From: Cerioporus squamosus
Taxonomy: Eukaryota; Basidiomycota; Agaricomycetes; Polyporales; Polyporaceae
Reading direction: 5' to 3'
Assembly: GCA_022592435.1 (NCBI GenBank)
Contig: JABYQS010000017.1
Coordinates: forward strand, 350,880-414,879
Length of the DNA: 64,000 nucleotides
Below the pieces are notes generated by a model. The model saw nothing but the letters and a program-made list of their open reading frames with translations, did no database searches and was not told where the DNA came from. Positions 24,204 through 36,460 of this stretch are shown piece by piece (position 1 is the first letter of the stretch; every line of letters starts with the position of its first letter). The position numbers and the translations under genes are program-made.

Positions 24204-26426
24204 ATGGCCCACGTCGACCCCGCTCAACTATGTTTCGAAAACGTTCGTACTAGGCGACACATCATTGCATCTTACTGGCTTGTTGTTATTCTTGCGATAC
24301 CATTATGGTGGAAGACAACCAGCATCGAACGGCTCGCACTCCCGGCTTCTCGTGTTCACGCGGAAAGTAGACGAGAGGTACAGCAGCCTTCACCTTGGAC
24401 TCAGGAAGGCACCTAACTCTATGTGAGATTCTGTTTCCTGTCACAGTCAACCTGGAGGCCAAGGATGACACGGACGCTGCGGCTGTCGCACGGGACATGA
24501 AGTTCTGGCTCGAGATGGACCGAGAGGTGGCATTGGCGAGTGTTGTGGATATCTCGGTGACGGTTGGAGACAAGGCGTGAGTCCCAACATACTTCTTCCA
24601 TGTTGTACCTTCTGGAGGAAGAAGCGCGTGCTTTGTAGGAATGCAGCGTATAACGTTATCTTGGACCGAGGCGATCGTGAATCCGCCGTAGAAGGCAGAC
24701 AGCTGCACTTCTACATGCTCCCTGAGGATGACCAACTGTGTGAGTGTCGGAGCATACTCTCTGGCGGTAGATGAGCCAACAAGACCGTTTATAGCTCGGG
24801 ATGTATCCATAGGACGACTGGCCAACACCCTATCGAAACTCCTGATGCCATATAGCACTTACGCTGCATCTCATCTGCAAACGCAACGTGTCATGACGTA
24901 TTCGCCCCGCTATCGTCTCGCGTTTACCCTGCTCAACGAAGACGCGACGAGTGGTAATGCTGCTCTAACATGGGACGTACAAGGAGCGATTCAGAGTGAG
25001 TTGCTGTTCCTATCACTGCTACTGCGAACTCGTCACTTGGCGGTTGAACCTTTATAACGGCTTTCCAAAGTAGCCAAACATGGCTACTAGAGCAGAATCG
25101 TGGTGGTGTCCTCGGACGCATATCCTCCGTCTGTGGCCGTTACCACCTTACTGTCCATCAATAACGCGTGTCCGGGTTGCAATCCCCACCCGCGGTTTTC
25201 ACCCCCACTACTTGAGACGATGCCTTGATCTGAGTCGCGTTGCTGCCATATATTGACGGTGCTCTTGTATCGCATTCCTTTTACCACCGCCTTGTATTAC
25301 TCCAACGGTTGCCAAGGTTCAGTTTGCCAGTTGTGACACTAACGTACTCCGATAGCGCACATCGCCCCTCTACTGGACAAGCTTTCTGTGTTGCACAACT
25401 TCACCATTGAAAGCCAAGTTCAGTTTCACGCGCCGCTCGCATTCAACACTCAATTTATCCAGCATGAAGACTCCGAGGCGCACGGATTGACAGACGAGGA
25501 TCTGACCGTGTTCGTCAATTCTGCAGATTGGACGCTATGTGAGCATGCACTTGCGTCGTTCGTATTTCTCTCATGAAAACTCTGAACACCCGTATGCAGC
25601 CTCGAGCGCCTCCAATGATCCCGTCATGCACTTCGTCCTCTTCATACCCTCCGCGAAGAACAGCCCACTCCACATTCTCGACCGTGATGGCTCCGTCCAC
25701 CCCTCCAATGCCTTCCTCCTCCCACAGTGGGGCGGAATCGTCCTCCTTAACCCGTCTCACCCGCCGTCCTCCACGCTCAATCCCCTCCCGCGCCTCTCCG
25801 CGGCGGACCTCGACCCCGCTTTCAACACCTTCGCGTACCAGCTGCTCACTCTGCTCGGCGTCCCCGGTCTGCCGCGTGACGTACAATCCGTGCGCGGCCC
25901 AGCAGGCATCCCCTTAGAGCCATTCACGGAGTGGGAGCTCGACGCCCTCCTGAGGCGGCGGGCGGTCGAGAACGTCCGGGGAAGCTCGGAGACCCTGGAG
26001 AGTATCGTCCGCCTCGTCGACCAGATCGAGGGCATGCCCGTCGGTCCGGACGTCAAGGGCGATGTTCAGGACGCTTTGACCGCTTTGAACGAGGTGTGTT
26101 CGCTCGACCTCTGACCTTTGCCTCATAGGAGATGCTCAGCATGTTCTTGTCAGGTTCACGAGACATCCCACTCGTCGCTCATCGCAGCCCTGAAGAACTC
26201 GGCGCGTGCACTCACGCTCTCCTCCCGCGCCTTCTTCAACCCCGGCATGCTCGCGTTGCTGTACTTCCCTGCTGAGCACAACTACGCAGTCTACACGCCG
26301 CTATTCGCGTCCGTGGCAGCACCGCTGTTGGGAGCGGTGCTCAGGGAGATTGCGGCTTGGCGGAGGGCACGTCGGGCTGCCAGAGAGCGGGCGAATGCGC
26401 CAGCGCAGCCTGCTAGGGACGAGTAG
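24204..26426 (+). CDS. PIGS: GPI transamidase subunit PIG-S (Gpi17)
   Basis: A subunit of the ER-membrane GPI transamidase, which swaps the C-terminal signal of precursor proteins for a GPI anchor. The start ATG (24204-24206) gives MAHVDPAQLCFENVRTRR and then the family's N-terminal membrane helix and signature (IIASYWLVVILAIPLWWKTT, SIERLALP). Joined exons supply the luminal domain: LCEILFPVTVNLEAK, AAYNVILDRGDRESAVEGRQ, YRLAFTLLNEDAT, AHIAPLLDKLSVLHNFTIES, MHFVLFIPS, and WGGIVLLNP near residue 340. The last exon has the second membrane segment near the C-terminus (FFNPGMLALLYFPAEHNYAVYTPLF) and stops at 26424-26426. Two terminal membrane helices around a luminal core is the known topology. 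The frame is maintained across all introns and the gene looks intact. Confidence 0.9.
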
Positions 26427-26616
26427 GAACACTGTTCTAGTCGTCGACCATACTTATCTCAGGATCCTTAGGCCTTAGTACTCGTACAATGCGTGTATGT
26501 GTGCAAAGATATAGCGCGAGTCTCCGCGATGCAATGCCCGTTGAGTCAGCCATGAAGAGAGCGGTTCGTCTTCAGCTGCCGACCTGGATGCTCCTCGGCA
26601 GCAGTCCACGCTGCAG

Positions 26617-26988
26617 CTACACTTCCGTCTTCTGCGGATTTCGGTCCGCAAGGCCTCTACTGCGCTTCCTCTTTGCCTTTCCGCACGGGCAACGGTTCAA
26701 CAACTCAGCTCTATGTTGTGCGACTCCAAGCGAAAATAAGTACACTCACGCGCGCCGGTCGATGTGCTCGCATTATCTTTCAAGCCGGCCCTCTTCGACA
26801 CGCCCTCCGAGGTCGACCCTTGCGAACTCCATCCGGCCAAGCTGAAGACAAGAGCCCCGAATCCTGCGGCTCCGGCTGCGTAGAGGAACTATGTAGTCTC
26901 TGGAGTCAGTCCGAGTTCCCCACGCCATAGTGAACAGCCTAGCACGCACGAGCCTGCCAGAGGGTGTTGGCTGGAAGTTCGGTGGCAT
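26617..26988 (-). CDS. Predicted small single-pass membrane protein (about 75 aa, three exons)
   Basis: The ATG at 26986-26988 gives MPPNFQPTPSGRL. A GT-AG intron (GTGCGT...CATAG) joins this to FLYAAGAAGFGALVFSLAGW, a convincing membrane helix followed by SSQGSTSEGVSKRAGLKDN. A second intron (donor GTGAGT) joins the basic tail KRSRGLADRNPQKTEV and a stop at 26617. The gene is convergent with PIG-S (190 bp between stops). Evidence is the coherent splice phases, the well-formed helix and the plausible topology (short N-terminus, one helix, basic tail), which resembles small mitochondrial inner-membrane or ER proteins. I do not recognise a family. The last exon is the weakest part. Confidence 0.5.
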
Positions 26989-28254
26989 GTTGTCTCTGTG
27001 ATGGTCCCTCACAAAGGAGGACGAGAATGAAATGCAGGACGCATTGCGAGACTGGATCACATATATACGAGCTCTGCTGACTCCCCAGTCACGGAGAGGT
27101 GGCGTTCGTCGTGATCTCACGGGTACGTCACGGTCATCCCAGCGGCAGTGTCCCTGTAGAGCGCATTCAACCCAAAGGTCCAGTTCGTGTATGTTGCCCC
27201 GGATGTTCATGTGCGAATCAAGCTTGCGTTGACAAAAAGCGTTCAGGAAGCTACTCTTACGTTGCAGGACAGCCGTACGATTCACGTTCTTGTGGTAAAC
27301 ACTAGCATTAGCGTTATGTGATCACGAATATTGTGCGTCTGTGTCCGCAAAATTTCAGTACTGACAAGTGGCCGGAGCGTGTTGCCTTGAATATGCAAAA
27401 GCAGAATCCGCGCAGCATGTCGACAATTGCAACGACACCGTCCCGGTTGAACATGTATATGGGATGACGGTGGTTCTTCATTGTTAGGACTACAGCGACT
27501 CACAGAGCCTTCGAGCGTACATCCGCCGACTGCGCCTTCGGATTCGCGTCCGACCTATTCACGCCCTCCTTCCCTGAACACCACAACCGACCCCACGACA
27601 TCGTCCACGGTCAGAACTCCTACTTACCAAGGTCGAAGACGGCAACATGACACTCACTATGACCTGCAGCAGCGGCGCTATCCTCCTGCCCTACTGGTAC
27701 GTTTCTCGAGGAAGTGTTCGGCCCAGGGGATAATGCGTAAAGCGCGAGTGCGCCGATACCTGCTGCGCATGTCGCGATGGCGAGCTACGAGCAGCGTCGT
27801 CAGTTCCGTGGACGGTAGTGCATGTGGATCGACGTACCCCCTTGCTCGGCGTCGATGTTGTCGGTGGCCTGTTCATGGTAGCGTTGTAGTATTCGCAGGA
27901 TATGGAGGGTGATGTGGAAGTAAGGAGAGACAAGTGTACTTATGCGCTCTGAGCCGTACGCGTTGCTGGCGGGGGCGGGGCAGCGGAGCGAGACCCATGA
28001 CGTCCACATGAAGTCATGACCAGACTTACCGTACGAGACGACTCTGGCGCCCGCACATTGCAGAGTCATCAGACCACGCAGGAACTACAGCTTCACCATA
28101 GAATCACATTCGCAGGAAGTAAGGATTGCCATCAATGTAGGATTGTATACACACATGCGATTGTACGAGAGGACTCAACAGAAGGACAGCTCAAAGGGAC
28201 ACTACGCATCGTACACCAGACCGCTCGTTCGTCATGTCGTCAGCTCGACACTCG
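26989..28254. other. Interval with no firm gene (possible plus-strand exon)
   Basis: A plus-strand frame around 27495-27700 (APSDSRPTYSRPPSLNTTT, later YQGRRRQHDTHYDLQQRR) begins after a good acceptor (CTACAG) and could be an exon of a Ser/Thr/Pro-rich protein ending in a donor-like CTG|GTACGT. I could not connect it to a start or stop. Nothing else is supported. Confidence 0.3.
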
Positions 28255-29170
<916 letters not shown>

Positions 29171-29936
29171 CGGGAAGTGTCTAGTAGCCTAGAGAGAGGT
29201 CGTAACTGTGCGTGGGGGCCCGTAGTGCACACGATCGTGCAGGATCGAGGGAGAGATGGGGGCGATGGCGCATGTAAGCATACATTCCGACGACGCGGGC
29301 AGCGACGAACACGGCGAGCAGGACACAGACGAGGATGTCAGCTCATGAAAAGGCGATGGCGACAACGACAACACTCACACTGAGAGACACGGAAGACGAT
29401 GAGAGAGAAGATGGTGGATGGAGACAAGGATGCAGAGGCGCTAGTCCGCTGTTTGGCCCTTGTCTCTCTGTTTGGCCTGATTACTAGAGCACCCTGGGCG
29501 ATGCCCGGCCGGCACTTCCCGATAAGCCCTTTTGTTATGCCACTAACAACCTCGTATAAGCACGCACGATATTCTAGATGCTCCCATTCCTGACAAAGCA
29601 ACAAGAGCCTACTCGGCATAACGACGCTAGTAGTTTACTTGCAATCCGCTGTGGGACGATAATTGGGTCGCAGTGGCAGTAGGGACGAAGCAGTTGTCTC
29701 TTCGTAGGATGGGATCATGGTTTGGGCTGGAGCTCGGAGGGAGAGGCCGATGAGCCGTGACGCTACGACTTCGCCATATAAACCAACACGCCACAGAGGG
29801 CCAGATTCAATACCTCGAGTCATCCATCCGAGGACATGGCTGCGATGATCATGCGGCTGATATCCGCTCGACAAGGTCTATCGCCGAAACCCAGTGACAA
29901 TGGTGTACTGTCCGGCCGCTAAGCGCACGATGACCA
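29171..29936. other. Intergenic region upstream of UBC4
   Basis: This 766-bp interval should include the UBC4 promoter and the 3' UTR of the Sld7-like gene. Open frames are under 95 codons and overlap each other. No gene is supported. Confidence 0.45.
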
Positions 29937-31326
29937 TCATGACGGCGCCTCGCAGACATACATCCTGACATGGGCCTCTACGAAATGTTCAACGACCGCA
30001 CTGTCCAGCGGACCGACGGTCATACGTCGTCGCTGCATACCGTCACGTCAGCAAGAAACCCTGAACAGAAAACTACGACACAGACCAATGCAAACGACGC
30101 GCCCTGATAGCACATCTGGAACACGTTCTTGAACTCCGGATGCGTCTTCCCTATGCCCTCTTCCGCGAGTCTCTTCGTCACCGCTCTCTTCACAACCTGC
30201 CAACTCCATCAGCAACTGGCACGCAAAGTCATACAGAGGCGACCTCGCTCACGTTCTTGTTCTCCCTCTCGATCTCAGCATTGCCAACCACAGCCTCCAG
30301 TGGCCCGCCCTTCAGAGACCCGAAGACGTCCGACTCGGACGTGCTCCGCCCAAGGCTTGCGCGTGATGGGACGCTTGGAACCTTGAACACGTCCTTGTCC
30401 CTCTTCGCCCCAACGCGCGCCTCCTTCCCTAGCGCCTTCACATTCACGACGGACTGAGCGGCCTTCTGTGGCTTCGGTATTCGCAGCATAGTCTCTGCGG
30501 CTGCTTTTCGCAGCGCGTCTTCATCGCGACCCTTGCCCTTAGTATCAGTAAGCTTCGCGCGCTTGCTGCCTTGTGCTGCTGCGCCGGACAGATCGAAGGG
30601 GACGCCTGACGCGTCTCGCGCACGCTTGTTACCCACGGCGAGAGGTGGACGACGAGGTGTGGGATCGTCTGGTCTGGGGAGCCGAAAAGTTGGTGGAGGA
30701 GGAGGGCCCGGGAGAATACGCGCAGCGAGTAGGTGGAGGGTCTTCGGTGGCGCTTGAGACGTCGACGGGACGATAGACTCTCCAGATGGCGAAGCATCAC
30801 GAAGCTCGCCGTATATGAGGAGATCAGGTGTATCAGGGTCATCTTGAACAACAAATCAGCTTGGATGTGCAGAGAGATACAAACGACAGACGTACGGTTA
30901 TCGGTCAGGCTTACCCGAATGCCATACTCTGTCCGTTCCCCTCCTGAGGGAATTGGGGTGAGGCAGAACATGTTCTCGAAGTATATTCGAGTCAGAGCCG
31001 CATCCGGGTGGATGTCCCTACATGAACATCAGGATACACACGCGAGTCCAACAACAAGTGTTGGATACGTACACGTTGATGTCCCCGGGAGGATCGATCC
31101 AAGTCTCTCTGACCTTGGCCGGGCCGATGAGGTGCAACGGCAAGCCACGCAAACTCTCCAAGGTCAAAGCAAGCGTGTTGTTGAGGAGTGCTGGGCTTCC
31201 ATGAACGTCGCCCAGCTTGACACTGAAGCTCAGACCATCCAGGAGAAGATGGGAGTCGGGCAAAGATAACGAGCCGCGGTATAGTAGTCGGTGGGCAGGA
31301 CCCGCAGTCTTCGAGGGCGTATCCAT
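29937..31326 (-). CDS. Sld7-like DNA replication initiation protein (tentative)
   Basis: The start ATG (31324-31326) gives MDTPSKTAGPAHRLLYRGSL and a beta-rich N-terminal domain (LPDSHLLLDGLSFSVKLGD, LHLIGPAKVRETWIDPPGDI). Middle exons give YFENMFCLTPIPSGGERTEY and a disordered linker (SKRAKLTDTKGKGRDE). The last exons carry VVKRAVTKRLAEEGIGKTHPEFKNVFQMCYQGASFAL spliced to RRRMTVGPLDSAVVEHFVEAHVRMYV, with a stop at 29937. The C-terminal helical pattern (a gly/hPEF segment, then FALRR, then Ve-H---Y) is that of the Sld7 C-terminal domain, shared with metazoan MTBP. Sld7 partners Sld3 in loading Cdc45 at origins. The assignment rests on this remembered pattern and the overall two-domain layout, so treat it as probable. 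About 330-350 residues. Confidence 0.6.
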
Positions 31327-31977
31327 TAGTACAACCTGTGGGACATCCAGTGTTGTTAATGTCAGGAGTGTGCATACACTGCACTCAAACCACTGCACCT
31401 GTTAGGTAGGTTGTGATTTGCTCGGGCCCTAAGTTGAACGCGGTGGCTTTGGTGGTCAAGCGCGATTCGACGCGTCGTAGTCACTATAAGCGCGTCCCTG
31501 GCCATCGTCAGCCATTAAAAACGAGCTGCACACCTTGTTCATACTTACTTACGCGTTCGATGCGCGTGTGCCAGTTGAGTGGTTGGGACGAGCGTCGCGC
31601 GCGTCGAGGTGGCTATGAGCGTTTATTGAATTGATCGCCGTGATGGCCGAACCTACACAACTACTGAACTCCTATGCTCGCGAGAACAACCCGCGCTGCA
31701 GCACTGCAGGGAGTGCCTGTTTCACAGAAAAGGTAAGGTTGAACGTGAGACGGCTCGGGGAGATTTCTTCTCAGTCAATCGCAACATTTTGTAGTGCCCT
31801 TACTCAATACCTTAAGTTGATGCGCCATGTCGGAAACGAAGTTGCCTTCACAGCGACTTGATCACTCATGAAACTTTGGCTTCTCTGTGGCGATTCGGAC
31901 GAGAGAAGAAGACATCAATCGTACAGTATTCCATCCCGGACACATGGCCTGTACACAGACATGCAGCCGAACCACCC
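31327..31977. other. Intergenic region without a supported gene
   Basis: About 650 bp between the start of the Sld7-like gene and the stop of the reductase, both on the minus strand. A 76-codon plus-strand frame (31631-31861) has no recognisable features. Confidence 0.4.
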
Positions 31978-33177
31978 TTAGCACCACCCCTTCGCCTTGA
32001 AGTCCTCGATCATGAACGCGGCCGTCTCCTCCATGTCTCGGTACCGCAGGCCCAGCACATCCTTCGACTTCTGAGGACTGTAGATGATCTCAAAAGCGGG
32101 ATAGGTTTGGTCATCTCCGGAGTCGGGTTTTCCCAAGAGACGTCGTGCAATAGTAACTGCCAGTGTGGAGATGCTAGTACTCAGCGATAGCCCGGCGATC
32201 AAGGCAAAACAGACATACCCCATTGTTTCCAATAGAAGGGACCGCGGCAGATTATGAATCGCTCCCCTCCGGCCTCGGGTTTCGTCAGGGAGAGGAACGT
32301 CGCGGTGGCGAAATCTCGCACATCCGTCCAGCTCCTATGATGCAAATCAGTCGATGTGAACTCATGAAATAAGTTCGCAATATACGCACGGGCCTATGCT
32401 CCAGGGAGTGGAACCTTGGTCCTCCTTGATGCAGACGGAGTACCATGTGCCCACTGAGACACTGAGATCCTCGGGGGTCGTCGCACCAAGAGCAGGCCCA
32501 AAGGTCCATGGGGGACAGAGCGTCACCAGATCCCAGCCGATGGTACCCTTCTCTTGGCCTTCCCTATACATATCCCATGCGGCCTTCTCTGCTAGGGTTT
32601 TGCTGGTCCGATACATCGCGGCAGGGTTGGCCTCAACGCCCTTCTCCTTCACTTCCGCAGGCTCCGTCTCGTTCCAATCGGCCTCGGTGAAGACGACGGG
32701 CTTAGGACGGCTCGGATCGACCACCGCAGCGAGAGAAGAGACATAGACGATGCGTTTCACCGATGACCCGGGTGCGCTTGCGCTGCGCAGGACACTCGTC
32801 GTCCCGTCGAGGGCGGGTCGGATGAGTTCGTCCGGGTCTTTCGCAGTGACGCGGACTGGGGACGCGAGGTGTGCGATCGCGTCAACTCCCTTGACTGCTT
32901 CATCGAACGCCCCTGGCTGCAGCCGATACACATCAGACTCGTCTCCGTCGGACATGTGGAGACAATCGGAACTCACAAGAGTGATATCTTCGACGACCGC
33001 GAACTCGAGGCGGTCTCCGTAGGATGCAAAAACTTTGCGAATGGGTGAGGCCTTCTCTGCAGAACGGAGAGTTCCTCGGACCGAGAATCCCTGGTCGAGA
33101 AGCTCTTTCGCAACCCAGCCGGCGATGAAGCCGTTCACCCCAGTGACGAGGACTTTCCCAGAGTTTACGACAGGCAT
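31978..33177 (-). CDS. NAD(P)-dependent extended-SDR reductase (dihydroflavonol-4-reductase/Gre2-like)
   Basis: An NADPH-type oxidoreductase of the atypical/extended SDR group, which in fungi reduces aldehydes, ketones and 2-oxo compounds. The start ATG (33175-33177) gives MPVVNSGKVLVTGVNGFIAG, the cofactor motif GxxGxxx. Then come the coenzyme-specificity loop TLRSAEKA, DGAFDEAVKGVDAIAHLASP, RIVYVSSLAAVVDP and the active-site YRTSK with KTLAEKAAWDMY downstream. GWDLVTLCPPWTFGPALG follows, then SWTDVRDFATATFLSLTKPEAGGERFI and YSPQKSKDVLGLRYRDMEET to the stop at 31978. Introns are in phase and length is about 350 residues, as expected. It appears intact, unlike the related relic at 11.6-12.1 kb. 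Physiological substrate unknown. Confidence 0.9.
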
Positions 33178-33270
33178 TGGGAGTCGAGTTGGCCGACCGG
33201 ATTTGTGAATAAGTATGCTCTTTATACGTGATCTTGTGCTGCGCACGCATCCCCATTCAACGTCCAAACC

Positions 33271-33471
33271 ATGAGTCATTCTAGTACTCGTATCCCGAAC
33301 GGAAAACTCACGTCTTCGTCGCCGCTTCTATCGGAGGCAGTCACAGGTGCTAAGCATTACGGCGTTGAGGTGGGTCGAAATCCGAGGGTACTTGAGTCCG
33401 TCTCAATCTCTTCCATTGTTGGCGATGAGGTTGAGGAGGAAAAGGATGGTGATCCCAGATCCAGTAAGTAG
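33271..33471 (+). CDS. Possible small protein (66 codons), unsupported
   Basis: A clean 66-codon frame starts divergently 94 bp from the reductase start. It encodes a Ser-rich, then acidic sequence ([15 protein letters not shown]) with no predicted helix span or known domain. It could be a real small gene, a first exon, or chance. The intervening region is otherwise promoter for the reductase and for RLI1. Confidence 0.25.
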   Translation: MSHSSTRIPNGKLTSSSPLLSEAVTGAKHYGVEVGRNPRVLESVSISSIVGDEVEEEKDGDPRSSK

Positions 33472-33653
33472 CAAACATCAAATCCGACACAGACGTTCAG
33501 TATAGCATACTACGAGAACCCGCGCCAGCCAATCCGAGTCGCCGTATTGCGGTGCATCACGTGATCCCAAATTTCGCGGTACCGGCGGAGCCGGGAGACG
33601 GTGCGCGCAACGCTCTGCTACCACACCCTCCCCGTCCTCCTCCCAACGTCGCG

Positions 33654-35936
33654 ATGGCCGACAAAATCACCCGTATCGCCATCGTAGACTCCAACCGATG
33701 CAAGCCGAAGCGATGTGCACAAGAGTGCAAAAAGGTGTGTACTCTGATCATGCGAGACGTCCCATGTACTGATCGGAGGTGCAGTCATGTCCCGTCGTGA
33801 AAATGGGTACGATCGTTGCTGAAGCGTCGAAGCGTTGCCTGAGGTTAGATTCTAGGAAAGCTATGTATTGAGGTCAAGCCCACGGACAAGATCGCATTCA
33901 TCTCAGAATTCTTGTGCATTGGTTGTGGTATCTGCGTGAAGAAGTGCGTACATTCTTTTTGTCTAACTGCTCCCTTCGAGTAATCCGACATCCGCAAGAT
34001 GCCCAGTTCGAAGCCATTGCTATCATCAACCTCCCTACCAACCTTGATACCGAGGTCACACATCGCTACACTGCGAACGCGTTCAAGCTTCACCGTCTCC
34101 CCACACCACGTCCTGGCCAAGTCCTTGGTCTTGTCGGAACCAACGGTATCGGCAAGAGTACAGCTCTCAAAATTCTTGCGGGAAAGCTGAAGCCCAACCT
34201 CGGCCGCTATGACGTCCGTGTGCTCTCCACAAAACACGCTGCATTCGCTGACCGGCTCTCGTAGGACCCACCAGATTGGCAGGAGATTCTCAAGTACTTC
34301 CGCGGTTCGGAGTTGCAAAACTACTTCACGAAGGTGCTGGAGGACAACCTGAAGGCACTGATCAAGCCGCAGTACGTCGACCACATACCACGCGCCATCA
34401 AGGGCAAGATGACGGTCTCCCACATGCTGGACGGAAAGCTGGAGCGGGACAACAAGCAGAAGATGTGCGACGATCTCGAGCTGAACGCGGTCCTCACTCG
34501 CGAAGTCGTACAGCTGTCTGGAGGAGAGCTGCAGCGATTCGCTATCGCGATGTCGTGTATCCAACATGCGGACGTCTACATGTTCGACGAGCCCTCAAGT
34601 TACCTGGACATCAAGCAGCGTCTCAAGGCTGCAGAGGTCATCCGCGAGCTACTCCACCCGAAGAACTATGTCATCGCGGTCGAGCACGACTTGTCTGTGC
34701 TGGACTACCTCTCCGACTTCGTCTGCTGTCTGTACGGCAAGCCCTCCATGTATGGTGTCGTCACGATGCCCTACTCCGTACGTGAAGGTGAGTGGAGAGA
34801 TGCGCCCATGTAGCACTGTATTGATCATTATCAGGTATCAACATCTTCTGGATGGTTTCATTCCGACGGAGAACTTGCGGTTCCGTGAAGAGTCACTGTC
34901 GTTCAAGATGGTGGAGACGGCAGAGGAGGTCATCATCGACAAGACACGGCACTACTCGTATCCCTCCATGACGAAGACGATGGGTGGCTTCAAGCTCACC
35001 GTGCAGAGCGGTTCGTTCACGGACTCGGAGATCATTGTAATGCTCGGCGAGAACGGCACCGGGAAGACGACATTTGTCAAGCTCCTCGCGGGTGAGTCTC
35101 CTGACGAGGAGACGGACAAGCAGACGCTCTCTGTCTCGCTCAAGCCCCAGGCCATCTCGCCGACGTTCCCTGGCACCGTTCGCATGCTGCTCATCAAGCG
35201 CATCAAGGCGGCGTTTATGCATCCGCAGTTCAACACCGACGTCCTCAAGCCAATGAACCTTGAACCCATTCTGGACCAGGACGTCAAGACGCTCTCCGGT
35301 GGAGAGCTCCAGCGTGTCGCTATTGTGCTTGCTTTGGGCAAGCCCAATGTGGCGGTATACTTGATCGACGAGCCCAGCTCGTAAGTGCATTCCCCTATCG
35401 CACGCATACATGATAGCTGATGATCTTGTAGTTTTCTCGACTCCGAGCAACGTATCATCGCGAGCAAGGTTATCAAGAGGTATGTCACCGTAAATCGCAC
35501 GTACGCCGTCTCAACTGACAACATTGTCCAGGTTCATCTTGCACGCGAAGAAGACTGCGTTCGTCATCGAGCACGACTTCATCATGGCTACCTACCTTGC
35601 GGACCGTGTCATCGTGTTCGAGGGCACACCTGCCGTTGCCGCCACAGCCACTCCGTAAGCGCTTAACCTCCCATGCACCCTCATAGCTCGCTGACGACGC
35701 TCCTACTCAGCCCGCAATCTCTCTTGACCGGCATGAACAAGTTCCTTGCATCGCTCGAGATCACCTTCGCCGTGACCCGACCAACTTCCGTCCACGTGTG
35801 AATAAGAAGGAGAGTGTCAAGGACCGAGAGCAGAAGGGTAAGTCCATTTGTCCCCCTCTCTCCCAGGTCCCTTTGTCAACAGATGAGCTGACTGTGAACC
35901 ACAGCCTCTGGCAACTACTTCTTCCTTGAGGAGTGA
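33654..35936 (+). CDS. RLI1: ABC-type ribosome recycling factor with 4Fe-4S domain (Rli1/ABCE1)
   Basis: An essential ATPase that splits ribosomes after termination and supports initiation. [21 protein letters not shown] (ATG 33654-33656) begins the cysteine-rich Fe-S domain, completed by [17 protein letters not shown] and [10 protein letters not shown]. The first nucleotide-binding domain has Walker [10 protein letters not shown], signature LSGGELQR and Walker [11 protein letters not shown]. The second has [17 protein letters not shown] and LIDEPSSFLD. The C-terminus ends GNYFFLEE with TGA at 35934-35936. Two problems are visible. At about 35767-35770 one base is missing relative to the invariant ITFRRDP, so the literal frame stops about 45 bases later. 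At about 34000 the conserved KCPF can be read only with one base too many, or with a splice that loses the proline. In so conserved a gene, assembly error is the likelier cause. Confidence 0.92.
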
Positions 35937-36460
35937 GGTGGCGACGCGCAGTGCGCTCCCGCCGATCACGTTTGCGATGTGCAGTTAGAAGAAGGCAACA
36001 CGTGCAGCGATAGCGACGATGTATCACAGGATGTAAAGTAACCGCTGTAGCCTACACAGGATCTCGTCTGCCCTGGTACATATCGACCCTTTCTACATTT
36101 CCCTCAACCTGGCGGCTCGCAGCTACATGTATCGGCGGTGGGTGCTCCTCTCGGTATCTGCTAACTTCTGCCGGTTCTTGTGGTATCTCGTTATAGCTGC
36201 TCTGAGCTTTGCATCACAGTGCGTGGTTTCACCTCTTTAGATCGTTCAAACTCCTCATGTTCTCCGTTTCGGCGATCTAGCTCGCGGTGCTTATAAGACA
36301 ACCTGCAATCTGATGCGTGGTGGCTAAGTCGCTTTCAACTTCACCACCATGCACGAGTTCATCAATTGTTTGTCCTTGTACTCATACAGAGTGCGCATGA
36401 TCCAGACTCAAGTACTGCATACCTATACTCAAGCTACATCCCAGTACTTCTTGTCATTCA
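35937..36460. other. Convergent 3' intergenic region
   Basis: The 524 bp between the RLI1 stop and the epoxide hydrolase stop. It is pyrimidine-rich and holds 3' UTRs. No gene is supported. Confidence 0.5.

Noticed and set aside
33271..33471. 66-codon frame as the first exon of RLI1
   Set aside because: RLI1 has its own conserved start ([16 protein letters not shown]) at 33654, and no donor-acceptor pair joins the two in frame.
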